Below, one piece after another: positions 1 to 9,737 of a stretch of DNA of 64,000 bases. The notes under the pieces are model-generated. The model saw nothing but the letters and a program-made list of their open reading frames with translations. It searched no databases and was not told where the DNA came from. The DNA lies in contig CAMDWJ010000015.1 of NCBI GenBank assembly GCA_945877815.1, positions 30,776 to 94,775 of the forward strand. Direction: 5' to 3'. The stretch comes from Caenispirillum bisanense. Lineage in GTDB: Bacteria; Pseudomonadota; Alphaproteobacteria; Rhodospirillales; UBA2165. Position 1 is the stretch's first letter. Each line of letters opens with the position of its first letter. Made by a program: the position numbers and the translations under genes.

Positions 1-150
1 ATGCTGTTGATAGAACACGACATGGATGCGGTCTTCGCGCTCGCCGACCGTATTACCGTGCTCGTGTATGGCCGCGCGATTGCGACCGGTACGCCTGACG
101 CCATTCGCGCGGACGGCGAAGTTCGTCGCGCCTATCTCGGTGATGCGTGA
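1..150 (+). CDS. ABC transporter ATP-binding protein, LivG-like (3' end only)
   Basis: Only the last 49 codons are inside the window. The fragment begins in [17 protein letters not shown], the H-loop region that follows Walker B in LivG-type ATPases of branched-chain amino acid (HAAT) importers, and ends in the usual AYLG tail. Its stop overlaps the next ATPase gene in a TGATG arrangement, so the two are translationally coupled. Together they would be the two cytoplasmic ATPases of a LIV-type importer. Position next to a benzoate cluster suggests aromatic acid uptake, which is inference. The ATG at base 1 is internal to the gene and not the start. Confidence 0.85.
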   Translation: MLLIEHDMDAVFALADRITVLVYGRAIATGTPDAIRADGEVRRAYLGDA

Positions 151-860
151 TGCGGGCATTGCTGGAGGTCGAGGGACTCGATAGCGCCTATGGCAGCTCG
201 CAGGTGCTGTTCGGCATGTCGCTTTCGGTCGAGGAAGGCGAAGTCGTCACCCTGTTGGGGCGTAACGGCATGGGAAAAACTACGACTGTGCGTTCGATCA
301 TGGGTCTCTTGCGGCCGCGCCAGGGCACGGTGCGGTACCTTGGGCAGGCGATCCACGGTCTCGCCCCTTATAAGATCGCCCGTGCCGGTCTTGGATTGGT
401 TCCCGAGGGACGTCAGATTTTCCCGAACCTGACCGTCTATGAAAATCTGGTGGCGACGGCGGCCAATCGTCGCGCCGCCAAAAATCCGTGGACGCTCGAA
501 AGGGTTTTTGTTGTTTTCCCGGCGCTGGCCGAGCGGCGCGACAATGCGGGCTTGCAACTATCCGGCGGAGAGCAACAGATGCTGGCCATCGCCCGCGCTC
601 TGATGACCAATCCGGGCCTGTTGATCCTCGACGAGGCAACCGAAGGATTGGCGCCGCTGGTCCGTGCCGAGATTTGGCGCGTCTTGGCGGCGCTAAAGGG
701 GGCCGGTCAATCGATCCTCGTCATCGACAAGAACGTCGAGGCGCTTACCCGTTTCGCCGATCGTCATGTGGTGATCGAGAAAGGCCGCGCCGTCTGGAGC
801 GGAAGGTCGGAAGCATTGCGTGCGGCACCCGATATCCAGCATCGGTATTTGGGAGTGTGA
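150..860 (+). CDS. ABC transporter ATP-binding protein, LivF-like
   Basis: A 236-residue ATPase of the LivF type. Visible motifs are Walker A GRNGMGKTT near residue 37, the signature LSGGEQQM near 134 and Walker B LLILDEATEGLAP near 155. The D-loop wording EATEGLAP is typical of LivF rather than LivG. The H-loop position carries Asn (DKNVEAL), where LivF proteins often have Gln or Glu plus Asn. ATG at 150 overlaps the upstream LivG stop; GTG at 147 is an alternative. It would energise a branched-chain-type importer, with substrate likely an aromatic acid given the convergent box operon. The permease genes must lie upstream of the window. Confidence 0.9.
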   Translation: MRALLEVEGLDSAYGSSQVLFGMSLSVEEGEVVTLLGRNGMGKTTTVRSIMGLLRPRQGTVRYLGQAIHGLAPYKIARAGLGLVPEGRQIFPNLTVYENLVATAANRRAAKNPWTLERVFVVFPALAERRDNAGLQLSGGEQQMLAIARALMTNPGLLILDEATEGLAPLVRAEIWRVLAALKGAGQSILVIDKNVEALTRFADRHVVIEKGRAVWSGRSEALRAAPDIQHRYLGV

Positions 861-863
861 TCC

Positions 864-1571
864 TCACGCGCCTTCGGGCAGCCGTGCATCCTTGAAGATA
901 TCCTCGCCTGCGATCCAGCGTTGGGCGGCATCCGGCGTATTGAGCGCAACGATCACCGCCGCCGTCAGTTCGAGCCGATCGTCGCGCAGGCCGTTCTCGA
1001 GCGAACCCATGTGGAATCCATCCTGCAGATCGCGTTGCGCTTCGTAGGGAACCTTGTGCAGCCAATTTCCATTCCGCTGTTCCGGAGTGGCTGTTCCTTC
1101 CAGGAAGGCATGACACAGATCGGCATCAATGGAATTGGCGCCGCGGCAACCGAAGGGCCGAAACGCATAGATGGTGCAGGCATTCTGCGCGTCGAGAAAG
1201 GCGCAGCCGAGACGCGCCTTTAGTCGCTGGGCGGCATCGAGGCCGCGCGTACGCCTGTCGAGGGCGGCGAGCTTTTGCTTTTGCTCCTCCAACGATCGTG
1301 TGCCCGCACCCTCCGTTAACTTCGCCGCGATGTGCAGCGCCTGCGGTGCCGTCACGCCGACCTGATAATGACAGCACCACGCACACCCGTTGGCGCATGC
1401 GATCCGATTGAGATCGGGAATGTCGCGCGCCATGATTTCGCGCGTGAAGCTGTCCGATAAGGCGATCGCGGCATCGGTGGCGGCGAGCAACGCTTCGGGT
1501 GCCCGATTGCGTTCGGAAAATCTGCGCCACGTGCCGCGCGCGAGGGCGATGATGGTATCGGCGAGCGCCAT
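864..1571 (-). CDS. YkgJ-family cysteine-cluster protein (putative metal-binding)
   Basis: A 235-residue protein with the Cys pattern of the YkgJ/CxxCxxCC family (often annotated as zinc- or iron-chelating domain): CANGCAWCCHYQ near residue 60, then Cys residues in CAFLD, NACTIY and RPFGCRG around 125-145. The biochemical role of the family is poorly defined; metal binding is inferred from the clustered Cys. The start codon lies four bases after the benzoate-CoA ligase stop, so it is the last gene of the boxC-boxB-ligase operon. BoxB is a diiron enzyme, so a part in metal supply or repair is a reasonable but untested idea. It converges on livF with three bases between stops. Confidence 0.85.
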   Translation of the reverse strand: MALADTIIALARGTWRRFSERNRAPEALLAATDAAIALSDSFTREIMARDIPDLNRIACANGCAWCCHYQVGVTAPQALHIAAKLTEGAGTRSLEEQKQKLAALDRRTRGLDAAQRLKARLGCAFLDAQNACTIYAFRPFGCRGANSIDADLCHAFLEGTATPEQRNGNWLHKVPYEAQRDLQDGFHMGSLENGLRDDRLELTAAVIVALNTPDAAQRWIAGEDIFKDARLPEGA

Positions 1572-1575
1572 GCAC

Positions 1576-3180
1576 CTATTGCCTCAACCGGAATCTCTGA
1601 ATCTTCCCCGTTGCCGTCTTCGGCAGTTCCGAGACGAAATTGATCCAGCGCGGATATTTGTAGCGCGCGAGGCCGTTCTTGCAGTGTTCGAGCAGTTCCT
1701 GTTTGAGCGCGTCGGAGGCATTGCCCGCGTCGCTCAACACGATATGGGCCTCGGGCTTGATCAACTCGTCCTCGTCCTTGCGGCCGACCACGGCGGCTTC
1801 GAGGACCTTCGGGTGTTCGATCAGCTTCTGTTCGATCTCGACCGGCGAGCACCAGATGCCGCCGACCTTGAGCATATCGTCGGACCGCCCCGCGCAGAAA
1901 AAGAAGCCGTCGGCATCCTGGTAATAGGTATCGCCGGTATACATCCAGCCATCCTTGAGCGAGGCGGCGGTCTTTTCCGGATTGCGCCAGTAATATTTGA
2001 GAAGTGAATCGCCCTTGATCATCAGGCTTCCGCTGTCGCCCTGTTTCACCGGCTTGCCGGCCTCGTCGACGATCTTGGCCTCGTAGCCCGGCACCGGCTT
2101 GCCCGAAGCGCCCGGCTTTAGGGCGGCTTCTGTGTTGGAGAGAAAGATATGGAGGATCTCGGTGGTGCCGATGCCGTCCAGGATCGGTGTGTCGGTACGT
2201 TCGATCCAGCGTTTGAGCAGTTCGGGCGGCAAGGCTTCGCCGGCCGAGACGCAGAGCCGGACCGATGAGAGATCGGGCATCTTCTCGGCCATGGCGCGGA
2301 GTTGCGCACCGTAGAGCGTCGGCACGCCGAAATAGGCGGTCGGACGTTGCGTCTCGATCACCTCGTGCACGATTGCGGGATTGGGCGCGCCCGCGAACAA
2401 CACGGCCGAGCCGCCGACCCACAAGGGGAAGGTCATGGCGTTGCCGAGCCCATAGGCGAAGAACAGCTTGGCGGCGGAAAAACAGACGTCGTTTTCAGTT
2501 AAGCCGATGGTTTCGACGCCGTAATGCTGGCTGGTGACGACCATATCGCGATGCGCGTGGACCGCGCCCTTGGGATTGCCGGTCGAGCCTGAGGAATAGA
2601 GCCAAAAGCAATCGTCGTCGGGTTTGGCGGGAGCGGGGGCGAGGGAGGCCGAAGCGTTTCGCATGCGGGTTTCGAGCGTTTCGCCGTCACCGGCGGCGCG
2701 CAAAACAACCTTCGGCGTATGTTTGGCCTGCTTGAGCGCGGGTTCGACCTCAGCCGCGAATTCCGGCGAATAGATGACCGCGGCGGTTTCGGAATTCTCA
2801 ATATTGAACGCGTAATCCTTGGCCCGCAGCAGGGTGTTGAGCGGCACCGGCACGATGCCGGCCTTGATGGCGCCCCAGAAGAGATAAACGAACTCGCAGG
2901 AATCCTTGACCATCATGAGGACGCGGTCGCCGCGCGCGAGACCGAGCGACAGCAGCGCGTTGCCGGCCCGGTTCACATTCTCGGCCAATTGCGCGTAGGT
3001 GCAGTCGGCGCCGCCATGAACGCGCAATGCCACCTTGGCGCCGCGACCTTCGGCGATATGCCGGTCGATGAACGGAACCGCCACGTTGAAGACGGTCGAA
3101 AAGCTTATTCCGGCGGGCGACTTCTGCGAGTCGATCCGCACCGTATTATCGGCCATTTTTTCGGCAACATTGTCGGCCAT
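1576..3180 (-). CDS. Benzoate-CoA ligase family protein
   Basis: A 534-residue acyl-adenylate-forming enzyme. The AMP-binding P-loop is YSSGSTGNPKGAVH near residue 190, the GTTE motif (GIGTTEILHIF) lies near 340, the YTGD hinge near 420 and the C-terminal catalytic lysine is in KTATGKIQRF. Sequence and neighbours match benzoate-CoA ligases (BclA/BadA-like), which make benzoyl-CoA from benzoate, ATP and CoA. It follows boxB by 37 bases on the same strand, consistent with a catabolic operon. Closely related ligases accept 4-hydroxybenzoate or 2-aminobenzoate, so exact substrate preference cannot be read from sequence alone. It would act in the cytoplasm on acid delivered by the nearby LIV-type transporter. 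Confidence 0.9.
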   Translation of the reverse strand: MADNVAEKMADNTVRIDSQKSPAGISFSTVFNVAVPFIDRHIAEGRGAKVALRVHGGADCTYAQLAENVNRAGNALLSLGLARGDRVLMMVKDSCEFVYLFWGAIKAGIVPVPLNTLLRAKDYAFNIENSETAAVIYSPEFAAEVEPALKQAKHTPKVVLRAAGDGETLETRMRNASASLAPAPAKPDDDCFWLYSSGSTGNPKGAVHAHRDMVVTSQHYGVETIGLTENDVCFSAAKLFFAYGLGNAMTFPLWVGGSAVLFAGAPNPAIVHEVIETQRPTAYFGVPTLYGAQLRAMAEKMPDLSSVRLCVSAGEALPPELLKRWIERTDTPILDGIGTTEILHIFLSNTEAALKPGASGKPVPGYEAKIVDEAGKPVKQGDSGSLMIKGDSLLKYYWRNPEKTAASLKDGWMYTGDTYYQDADGFFFCAGRSDDMLKVGGIWCSPVEIEQKLIEHPKVLEAAVVGRKDEDELIKPEAHIVLSDAGNASDALKQELLEHCKNGLARYKYPRWINFVSELPKTATGKIQRFRLRQ

Positions 3181-3217
3181 TTGGCGCCTCCCTGTTGCGC
3201 CTATTATAGACGGCCGC

Positions 3218-4636
<1,419 letters not shown>

Positions 4637-4638
4637 GG

Positions 4639-6288
4639 CTACACCCTGTCCTTGTCGTATTTTGACTGTTTACCGGTTCCGTAAAGTTTCAGCGCACCTT
4701 CGTCGCCGACGGCGTTGGGGCGTTGGAAAATCCAGTTCTGCCACGCGCTGAGGCGGCCGAAAATTTTGGTCTCCAAGGTTTCCGGCCCGGCGAAGCGCAG
4801 GCTGGCCTCCATACCGGTGAGCGCGTCGGACGAATAGCTCGCGCGCGCCTCGATGGCGACGCGCACTTCGTCCTCCCAATCGATATCGTCGGGGGTGAAG
4901 GTGACAAGTCCCGCCGCGTCGGCGGCGGCGGCATTCAGATCCGTGCCGATCTGCGCTTTCAGCGCGGCGATGGTTTTGGGCTCATCCAGGAAACGCGTCT
5001 CGATGCGCGGCAGGCCATTGCACATGGGAAGGGGGCCGAAGTTCATTCCGGTCGGGCGCAAAGTCGCGGCCGGCAGGTTCGAGCCTTCGAAGGTGCCGTC
5101 GAGCATGAAGGAGCGGTCCGCAGCCAACACGATTTCCATGAGGGTGCCGGTAAAGCAACTTCCCGGCTCCACCAGGGTGATGATGCTGCGCGACGAAACA
5201 TCAAGCCGCTTGAGCGAGCGTTTGAGATAGAGGGTGATTTCGCGTACCAGCCAATCGTTGGCGTTCGCGATCAGGGCTTGGTCGGCATCGGCGACGAAAT
5301 CGGCATTGCCCGAACTGCGGAAGACCCAGGTCGATATCCGCGGTTCGTTATGGCGCATATGTAGGATGAAATCGTCGAACTCGCGAGCGAAGGCCAGCGG
5401 CCAGAAATCGACGCCGGCGGCATGGATGCCTGCGACGTCTTTCGGCTGCGCGGCTGTCGGACCCGACAGCATGATCTCGGCGGTCGCGTGTTCGCGATCG
5501 AGTTTCACCGCGATATGCGGATAGACGATATCGGTGTCGCTGACCGTGCGCTTGAGCGGCGTGAGGGTGAGGCCTTTGGCGCCATCCGGACGTTTCGATT
5601 TGGCCGCGAATTCGCGGGCACGCTGGCTGGCGGTCTCAGCGAGCTTGGAGCGCGGCACCAGTTCGTCGACAAGTTTCCAATCCACGGCGCGATTGCCGCG
5701 CACGCCTTCGACCAACGTGCAGAAGAAATCGGCGCGGTCGCGGCGAACATGGCGCTTGTCGACGATACGGGTGAGGCCGCCAGTGCCGGGCAGTACGGCA
5801 AGCAATGGAACCTCGGGCAGGGAGACGGCGGAGGCACCGTCGTCGACCAGCATGATATAATCGGCGGCGAGCGCCATTTCATAGCCGCCGCCGGCCGCCG
5901 TGCCGTTCACCACACAGATATAGGTTTGGTCCGAGTTGGCGCTCGCATCCTCGATGCCATTGCGCGTCTCGTTCGTGAATTTGCAGAAATTGACCTTCGC
6001 GGCATGCGACGATTTGCCGAGCATGGTGATATTGGCGCCGGCGCAGAAGACGCGTTCCTTCGCCGAGGTGAGGATGACGCTTTTGATCTCGGGATGTTCA
6101 AAGCGAAGCCGCTGGACGGCGTCGTAGAGTTCGATATCGACGCCGAGATCGTAGGAATTGAGCTTCAGCGCATAGCCGGGGACTATGCCGCCATCTTCCT
6201 TGACGTCGAGCGCCAATGTGGCGACCGCGCCGTCAAAGGAGAGCTTCCAATGTTTGTATCGGCTCGGGTCGGTGGCGAATTCGATCAT
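4639..6288 (-). CDS. boxC: Benzoyl-CoA-dihydrodiol lyase / 2,3-epoxybenzoyl-CoA dihydrolase BoxC
   Basis: A 549-residue member of the crotonase superfamily with the length typical of BoxC. An N-terminal crotonase-like half is evident from VNGTAAGGGYEMALAADYI near residue 130, and a second enoyl-CoA-hydratase-like half follows (EPGSCFTGTLMEIVLAADR near 375). BoxC hydrolyses the ring of 2,3-epoxybenzoyl-CoA to 3,4-dehydroadipyl-CoA semialdehyde and formate. It is the first gene of the minus-strand operon boxC-boxB-ligase-ykgJ. Its promoter should be in the 83-base AT-rich gap it shares with the divergent GNAT gene. BoxD, the aldehyde dehydrogenase for the next step, is not present here. Confidence 0.93.
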   Translation of the reverse strand: MIEFATDPSRYKHWKLSFDGAVATLALDVKEDGGIVPGYALKLNSYDLGVDIELYDAVQRLRFEHPEIKSVILTSAKERVFCAGANITMLGKSSHAAKVNFCKFTNETRNGIEDASANSDQTYICVVNGTAAGGGYEMALAADYIMLVDDGASAVSLPEVPLLAVLPGTGGLTRIVDKRHVRRDRADFFCTLVEGVRGNRAVDWKLVDELVPRSKLAETASQRAREFAAKSKRPDGAKGLTLTPLKRTVSDTDIVYPHIAVKLDREHATAEIMLSGPTAAQPKDVAGIHAAGVDFWPLAFAREFDDFILHMRHNEPRISTWVFRSSGNADFVADADQALIANANDWLVREITLYLKRSLKRLDVSSRSIITLVEPGSCFTGTLMEIVLAADRSFMLDGTFEGSNLPAATLRPTGMNFGPLPMCNGLPRIETRFLDEPKTIAALKAQIGTDLNAAAADAAGLVTFTPDDIDWEDEVRVAIEARASYSSDALTGMEASLRFAGPETLETKIFGRLSAWQNWIFQRPNAVGDEGALKLYGTGKQSKYDKDRV

Positions 6289-6316
6289 CCTGTTTCAATC
6301 CATTTTTTATATGTAA

Positions 6317-6364
6317 TTCGGTACTGAAATACCTATTTACAGAGTGCGCGCCTCGGCGCATTCT
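6317..6364. promoter_or_regulatory. Possible operators between boxC and the divergent GNAT gene
   Basis: The short divergent gap holds two inverted repeats. TTCGGTACTGAA (6317-6328) is a near-palindrome centred on GTAC. At 6341-6364, AGAGTGCGC and GCGCATTCT form 9-base arms with one mismatch. The gap is AT-rich compared with the flanking genes. Either repeat could bind a regulator of the box operon. The nearby Rrf2 protein is a candidate, but nothing in the sequence ties it to these sites. Confidence 0.3.
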
Positions 6365-6371
6365 GTCAAGG

Positions 6372-6827
6372 ATGAATGAGGCCCTCCAAACCGTCGGAAT
6401 CCGGCCCGCGAACGAGGCGGATTTGCCTGCTGTGATCGCGCTGGATGCCGAGATGACCGGCATCGCGAAGGGGACTTTCTGGACCGATACTTTCGGCCGA
6501 ACATCCGATCGTGCGGGCCGTCACTTCCTTGTGGCGGAAGAGCCCAAGGGCGGGCTCGTGCGCGGCTATATCGTGGGCGAGGTTCGCGCCTATGAGTTCG
6601 GCTCGGAGCCCTGCGGCTGGGTGGTCGCCATCGGGGTCGACCCAAGGTTCCGGGTCCGCCGCATGGGCGAACGGTTGTTTGAGGCGATGTGCGATTGTCT
6701 GCGCGCCGACGGGGTCGCCACCGTGCGTACAATGGTGGCGCGCGAAGATCGCCTCGATATGGCCTTTTTTCGCGCCCAAGGCATGATGGCGGGGCCCTTC
6801 ATCGAACTCGAAAAGCCGTTGGATTAG
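6372..6827 (+). CDS. GNAT-family N-acetyltransferase
   Basis: A 151-residue protein with the GNAT fold. IRPANEADLPAVIALDAEM is the usual first strand and helix, and VVAIGVDPRFRVRRMGERLFEAM near residues 85-107 covers motif A with an acetyl-CoA pyrophosphate loop (RxxxxG type). Substrate is unknown. The ATG at 6372 is preceded by weak AAGG spacing; the longer ORF upstream runs into the operator region and is not used. It is the first gene of a plus-strand run with an Rrf2 regulator and an ABC binding protein, divergent from boxC, so co-regulation with benzoate catabolism is plausible. It might modify a CoA-pathway enzyme, but that is speculation. Confidence 0.85.
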   Translation: MNEALQTVGIRPANEADLPAVIALDAEMTGIAKGTFWTDTFGRTSDRAGRHFLVAEEPKGGLVRGYIVGEVRAYEFGSEPCGWVVAIGVDPRFRVRRMGERLFEAMCDCLRADGVATVRTMVAREDRLDMAFFRAQGMMAGPFIELEKPLD

Positions 6828-6829
6828 GC

Positions 6830-7294
6830 ATGAAGCTGCAAAAGGCGACTCGTTACGGTCTTTATGCTGTGTTGGAATTGGCCCGCGATCCGGAACGCCA
6901 GATTTCGGCGACCGACATTGCCGGGCGTTATGGAATCTCGACCAATCATCTCGCCAAGGTGATGCGCGATCTCGGCCGAGCCGGACTGGTGGAGGCGGCG
7001 CGTGGCGCCGGCGGGGGGTATCGCTTCATCGGCAATCCGCGGCGTATCACGCTGCTCGATATCGTCCGGCTGTTCGAGGATATCGAAGGTAACGGCTCGT
7101 CGGCGAAGGAGCCTGGTGAAGATACGGACATCGGAGCAGCGCTCGATCTTGTGCTGAGCGAGATCGACGATATTGCCCGTGCGACGCTGAGTGCCGTGAC
7201 CCTGAGCACTTTGCTGAAAACCATGCAATGGCGTGACGAGCGGACGCAGCGGCTCAGGGCCCGCTCGCTGGCAAGCTCCGCGGACAGAATTTGA
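6830..7294 (+). CDS. Rrf2-family transcriptional regulator without Fe-S cysteines
   Basis: A 154-residue Rrf2 protein. The winged helix-turn-helix is clear in MKLQKATRYGLYAVLELA, followed by ISATDIAGRYGISTNHLAKV (recognition region) and the GGGYRF wing. Rrf2 proteins such as IscR and NsrR carry three Cys for an iron-sulfur cluster after the wing; this protein has no Cys at all, so it cannot hold such a cluster by the known mode and must sense something else or act constitutively. It starts two bases after the GNAT stop and is followed by a LIV-type binding protein. It may regulate this transporter and the divergent box operon. Confidence 0.9.
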   Translation: MKLQKATRYGLYAVLELARDPERQISATDIAGRYGISTNHLAKVMRDLGRAGLVEAARGAGGGYRFIGNPRRITLLDIVRLFEDIEGNGSSAKEPGEDTDIGAALDLVLSEIDDIARATLSAVTLSTLLKTMQWRDERTQRLRARSLASSADRI

Positions 7295-7304
7295 GGATGA
7301 TGGC

Positions 7305-8453
7305 ATGAGGGCATTCGCCCGCGTCGCCTGGATATTACTGTTCGCGATCGGCGCCACCGACGCGTTGGCGCAAACCGCCCCGACCATCAAAATCGGCGCG
7401 TTTCTGTCCGTCACCGGCGACGGCGCCTATGTGGGTGCACCGCAACTCGCTACGCTCCAACTTTATGTCGATCTCATCAATAAGCAGGGCGGCGTGAACG
7501 GCCAACCGCTTGAGCTTTTCTACTACGATGTCGGCATCGACATGCGCAGTGCACAGACGGCCGTGCATCGCCTGATCGAGACGGATCGCGTCGACTTGAT
7601 CATCGGTGGATCGACGACCGGCGCCGCGATGACGGTTTTGTCCCTGATCGAACAGGCGCAGATTCCTTTCATCGCGCTTGCAGGCTCGACCGCCTTGATC
7701 AGTCCCGTCAATCCATGGGTCTTCAAGACCTCGCCGACCGACCGCATCGCCTGCGCCAAAATTCTTGAGGATATGAAACGGCGTGGCATCGCGCGCATCG
7801 CCATGATTTCGGGCGACAGCGGATTCGCGGTATCGATGGCCGAGCAGTGCACCACACAGGCGGCGAATTACGGGATTTCCATCATCGTCAATACGACCTA
7901 CCCCTCGCAGACACGCCGGATCAACGATCAACTCGCGCGTATTCGCGCGGTGCCCGAAGTCCAGGCCGTGTTGGCACTGGATTTCGGATCGACACCCCCT
8001 TATCTCGCGGAGGCCTACCGCCGCAGCGGCGCCAAGGCCCCGCTCTATCAGACCCAGGCCCAGGTCACGGAGGAATATCTCAATCTCGCCGGCGATGCGG
8101 CGGAGGGCGTGCGCATGCCGGTTCCGCCGCTCAGCGTTGCCGACTATTTGCCGGATGCCGATCCGAGCAAGCGCATATTGCGTGCGTATATCGATGCCTA
8201 TCGCAAGCACTGGGACGTGCCCCCCAACGCCTATGGCGCCTATGCGCACGATGCGATTCTCATCGCGGTTTCGGCGATCGTGCGGGCCGGCGGCACCGAC
8301 AAGGTGGCGATTCGCCAGGCGATCGAAGAGACCGAAAATTTTGCCGGCGCGAATGGTATCTATCGATTGAGTGCGCAGGACCATATGGGGCTCGATCTCA
8401 ATTGCTTCAGGATGGCCGAGGTGCGGAACGGAACTTGGGTCTTGATCGAGTGA
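7305..8453 (+). CDS. ABC transporter substrate-binding protein, branched-chain (HAAT) type
   Basis: A 382-residue periplasmic binding protein. The first 23 residues form a signal peptide (MRAFARVAWILLFAIG...ALAQ) cut near AQ-T. The mature protein has the Peripla_BP_6 pattern: IKIGAFLSVTGDGAYVG at the start, GGSTTGAAMTVLSLIEQ near residue 98 and VNPWVFKTSPTD near 135. Members bind amino acids, amides or aromatic acids. Context (LivG/LivF at the left edge, box enzymes between) suggests benzoate or a related aromatic acid. The start was chosen at ATG 7305, ten bases after the Rrf2 stop and behind a GAGGATG ribosome site. A GC-rich hairpin follows the stop. Confidence 0.9.
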   Translation: MRAFARVAWILLFAIGATDALAQTAPTIKIGAFLSVTGDGAYVGAPQLATLQLYVDLINKQGGVNGQPLELFYYDVGIDMRSAQTAVHRLIETDRVDLIIGGSTTGAAMTVLSLIEQAQIPFIALAGSTALISPVNPWVFKTSPTDRIACAKILEDMKRRGIARIAMISGDSGFAVSMAEQCTTQAANYGISIIVNTTYPSQTRRINDQLARIRAVPEVQAVLALDFGSTPPYLAEAYRRSGAKAPLYQTQAQVTEEYLNLAGDAAEGVRMPVPPLSVADYLPDADPSKRILRAYIDAYRKHWDVPPNAYGAYAHDAILIAVSAIVRAGGTDKVAIRQAIEETENFAGANGIYRLSAQDHMGLDLNCFRMAEVRNGTWVLIE

Positions 8454-8483
8454 ACGTGGACCGCGACACTCGCGGTCACGTTC
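8452..8483 (+). terminator. Hairpin after the binding-protein gene
   Basis: GAACGTG and CACGTTC with inner ACCGCG and CGCGGT form a strong stem with a one-base bulge directly after the stop codon. There is no T-run behind it, so it may be an imperfect terminator or an mRNA-protecting hairpin between the transporter gene and kdsB. Confidence 0.4.
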
Positions 8484-8496
8484 GAAAAGGGTCGCC

Positions 8497-9228
8497 ATGT
8501 CCGTTCTTGCCGTCATCCCTGCGCGTTTTAAATCTACCCGCTTCCCGGGAAAGCCGCTTGCCGATATTGCAGGCCGTCCGATGATTGCCTGGGTCTGGGA
8601 TCAGGCCAATAAGGCGAAGGAGGTCGACAGCTGCGTGGTTGCGACCGACGATTCGCGGATCGAAGAATATTGCCGCGCGCATGGCATGGATGTGATCATG
8701 ACATCCGATGTCCACGCGACAGGGTCGGACCGGCTTGCCGAAGTTGCGAGCAGAATCGAGGCCGATTTTTACGTCAATGTGCAGGGCGACGAACCGTTGA
8801 TCGATCCGGACGCGATCGACGCGGTTGTACGTTTGTTGCGCGAATCGAAGAGCCGGGGGATCGAAGTGTCGACCGGTTATATCGAACGTGTCGACGACAG
8901 GGAGCTCGATAATCCGAGCGTGGTTCAAATGACCCCGACGCTCGACGGCTGCGTGATGGCGATATCGCGCTATCCAATTCCCTATCCGATGGGCGAGAAA
9001 ATGCAACGCACCCAGCATATCGGGCTCTATGCCTTCACGCGGGCTGCGCTGGCGCGGTACGCCGCTTGGGAACGTGGTCCGGTGGAACGTGCAGAGAGCA
9101 TCGAACTGCTCCGTTTCCTGGAGCATGGTGAGCGCGTAGCCTGTGTGCCGGTGGCGCCCGGGTCTATCGGTGTCGATCATCCCGCGGATGCCGAACGGGT
9201 CGCCGCCATCATTCGGGCGCGCGCATGA
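8497..9228 (+). CDS. kdsB: 3-deoxy-manno-octulosonate cytidylyltransferase (CMP-KDO synthetase)
   Basis: A 243-residue nucleotidyltransferase that activates KDO with CTP for lipopolysaccharide core synthesis in the cytoplasm. The N-terminal VIPARFKSTRFPGKPLADI is the CTP-binding signature. The conserved NVQGDEPLI lies near residue 94, and HIGLYAF with ESIELLRFLEHG follows near 170-210. Length is normal for the family. It overlaps the next gene by four bases (ATGA) and is thus coupled to a KdsC-type phosphatase. The central part differs from enterobacterial KdsB in several places, so activation of a KDO-like sugar is possible, but KdsB is the simplest call. Confidence 0.88.
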   Translation: MSVLAVIPARFKSTRFPGKPLADIAGRPMIAWVWDQANKAKEVDSCVVATDDSRIEEYCRAHGMDVIMTSDVHATGSDRLAEVASRIEADFYVNVQGDEPLIDPDAIDAVVRLLRESKSRGIEVSTGYIERVDDRELDNPSVVQMTPTLDGCVMAISRYPIPYPMGEKMQRTQHIGLYAFTRAALARYAAWERGPVERAESIELLRFLEHGERVACVPVAPGSIGVDHPADAERVAAIIRARA

Positions 9229-9737
9229 GCGTCAAGATCGGCAAAGAGCTACGGGCAAAGTTGAAGCGTCTTCGTCTACTTTCGCTCGATACCGACGGCG
9301 TTCTGACCGACGGCGGCATCTATTTCACTGATGCCGGCGACGAAATGCGTAAATTCAACGTCAAGGACGGGCTCGGCATACAACGCGCGCAACGCGCGGG
9401 CGTTGTCGTCGTAATGATGACGGCCAGCACGGCGCCGGCGATTGCGCACCGCGCGCGGGCATTGGGCGTCGAACACATCTATATCGATACGCGCGACAAG
9501 CTCGCGCGCATCGTCAAGATTTGCGACGATCTGGAAATCGATCTCGAAGACGTTGCTCATGTCGGCGACGATCTAACGGATATCGCGCTTTTCGAAGCCG
9601 TGGGCTGCCCAATGACCGTTGCGGACGGCGTGAACGAAGCCCGCGCTCTGGCCCAATATATTACAGAGCGGCGCGGGGGCGACGCGGCTGTCAGAGAGAT
9701 TTGCGATCTGATCGTCGAGGCTAAGGCGGAGGCCTGA
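9225..9737 (+). CDS. kdsC: KDO-8-phosphate phosphatase-like HAD hydrolase (KdsC type)
   Basis: A 170-residue HAD-IIIA phosphatase of the KdsC family. Motif I is LDTDGVLTDG with both catalytic Asp, motif II is MMTAST, and HVGDDLTDI near residue 105 is motif IV. These short, capless enzymes form tetramers and release phosphate from KDO-8-phosphate. The coupling to kdsB (ATGA overlap) supports a role in KDO or a related ulosonic acid. The stop at 9737 is immediately followed by the ATG of the TPR gene, so all three form one operon. Confidence 0.85.
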   Translation: MSVKIGKELRAKLKRLRLLSLDTDGVLTDGGIYFTDAGDEMRKFNVKDGLGIQRAQRAGVVVVMMTASTAPAIAHRARALGVEHIYIDTRDKLARIVKICDDLEIDLEDVAHVGDDLTDIALFEAVGCPMTVADGVNEARALAQYITERRGGDAAVREICDLIVEAKAEA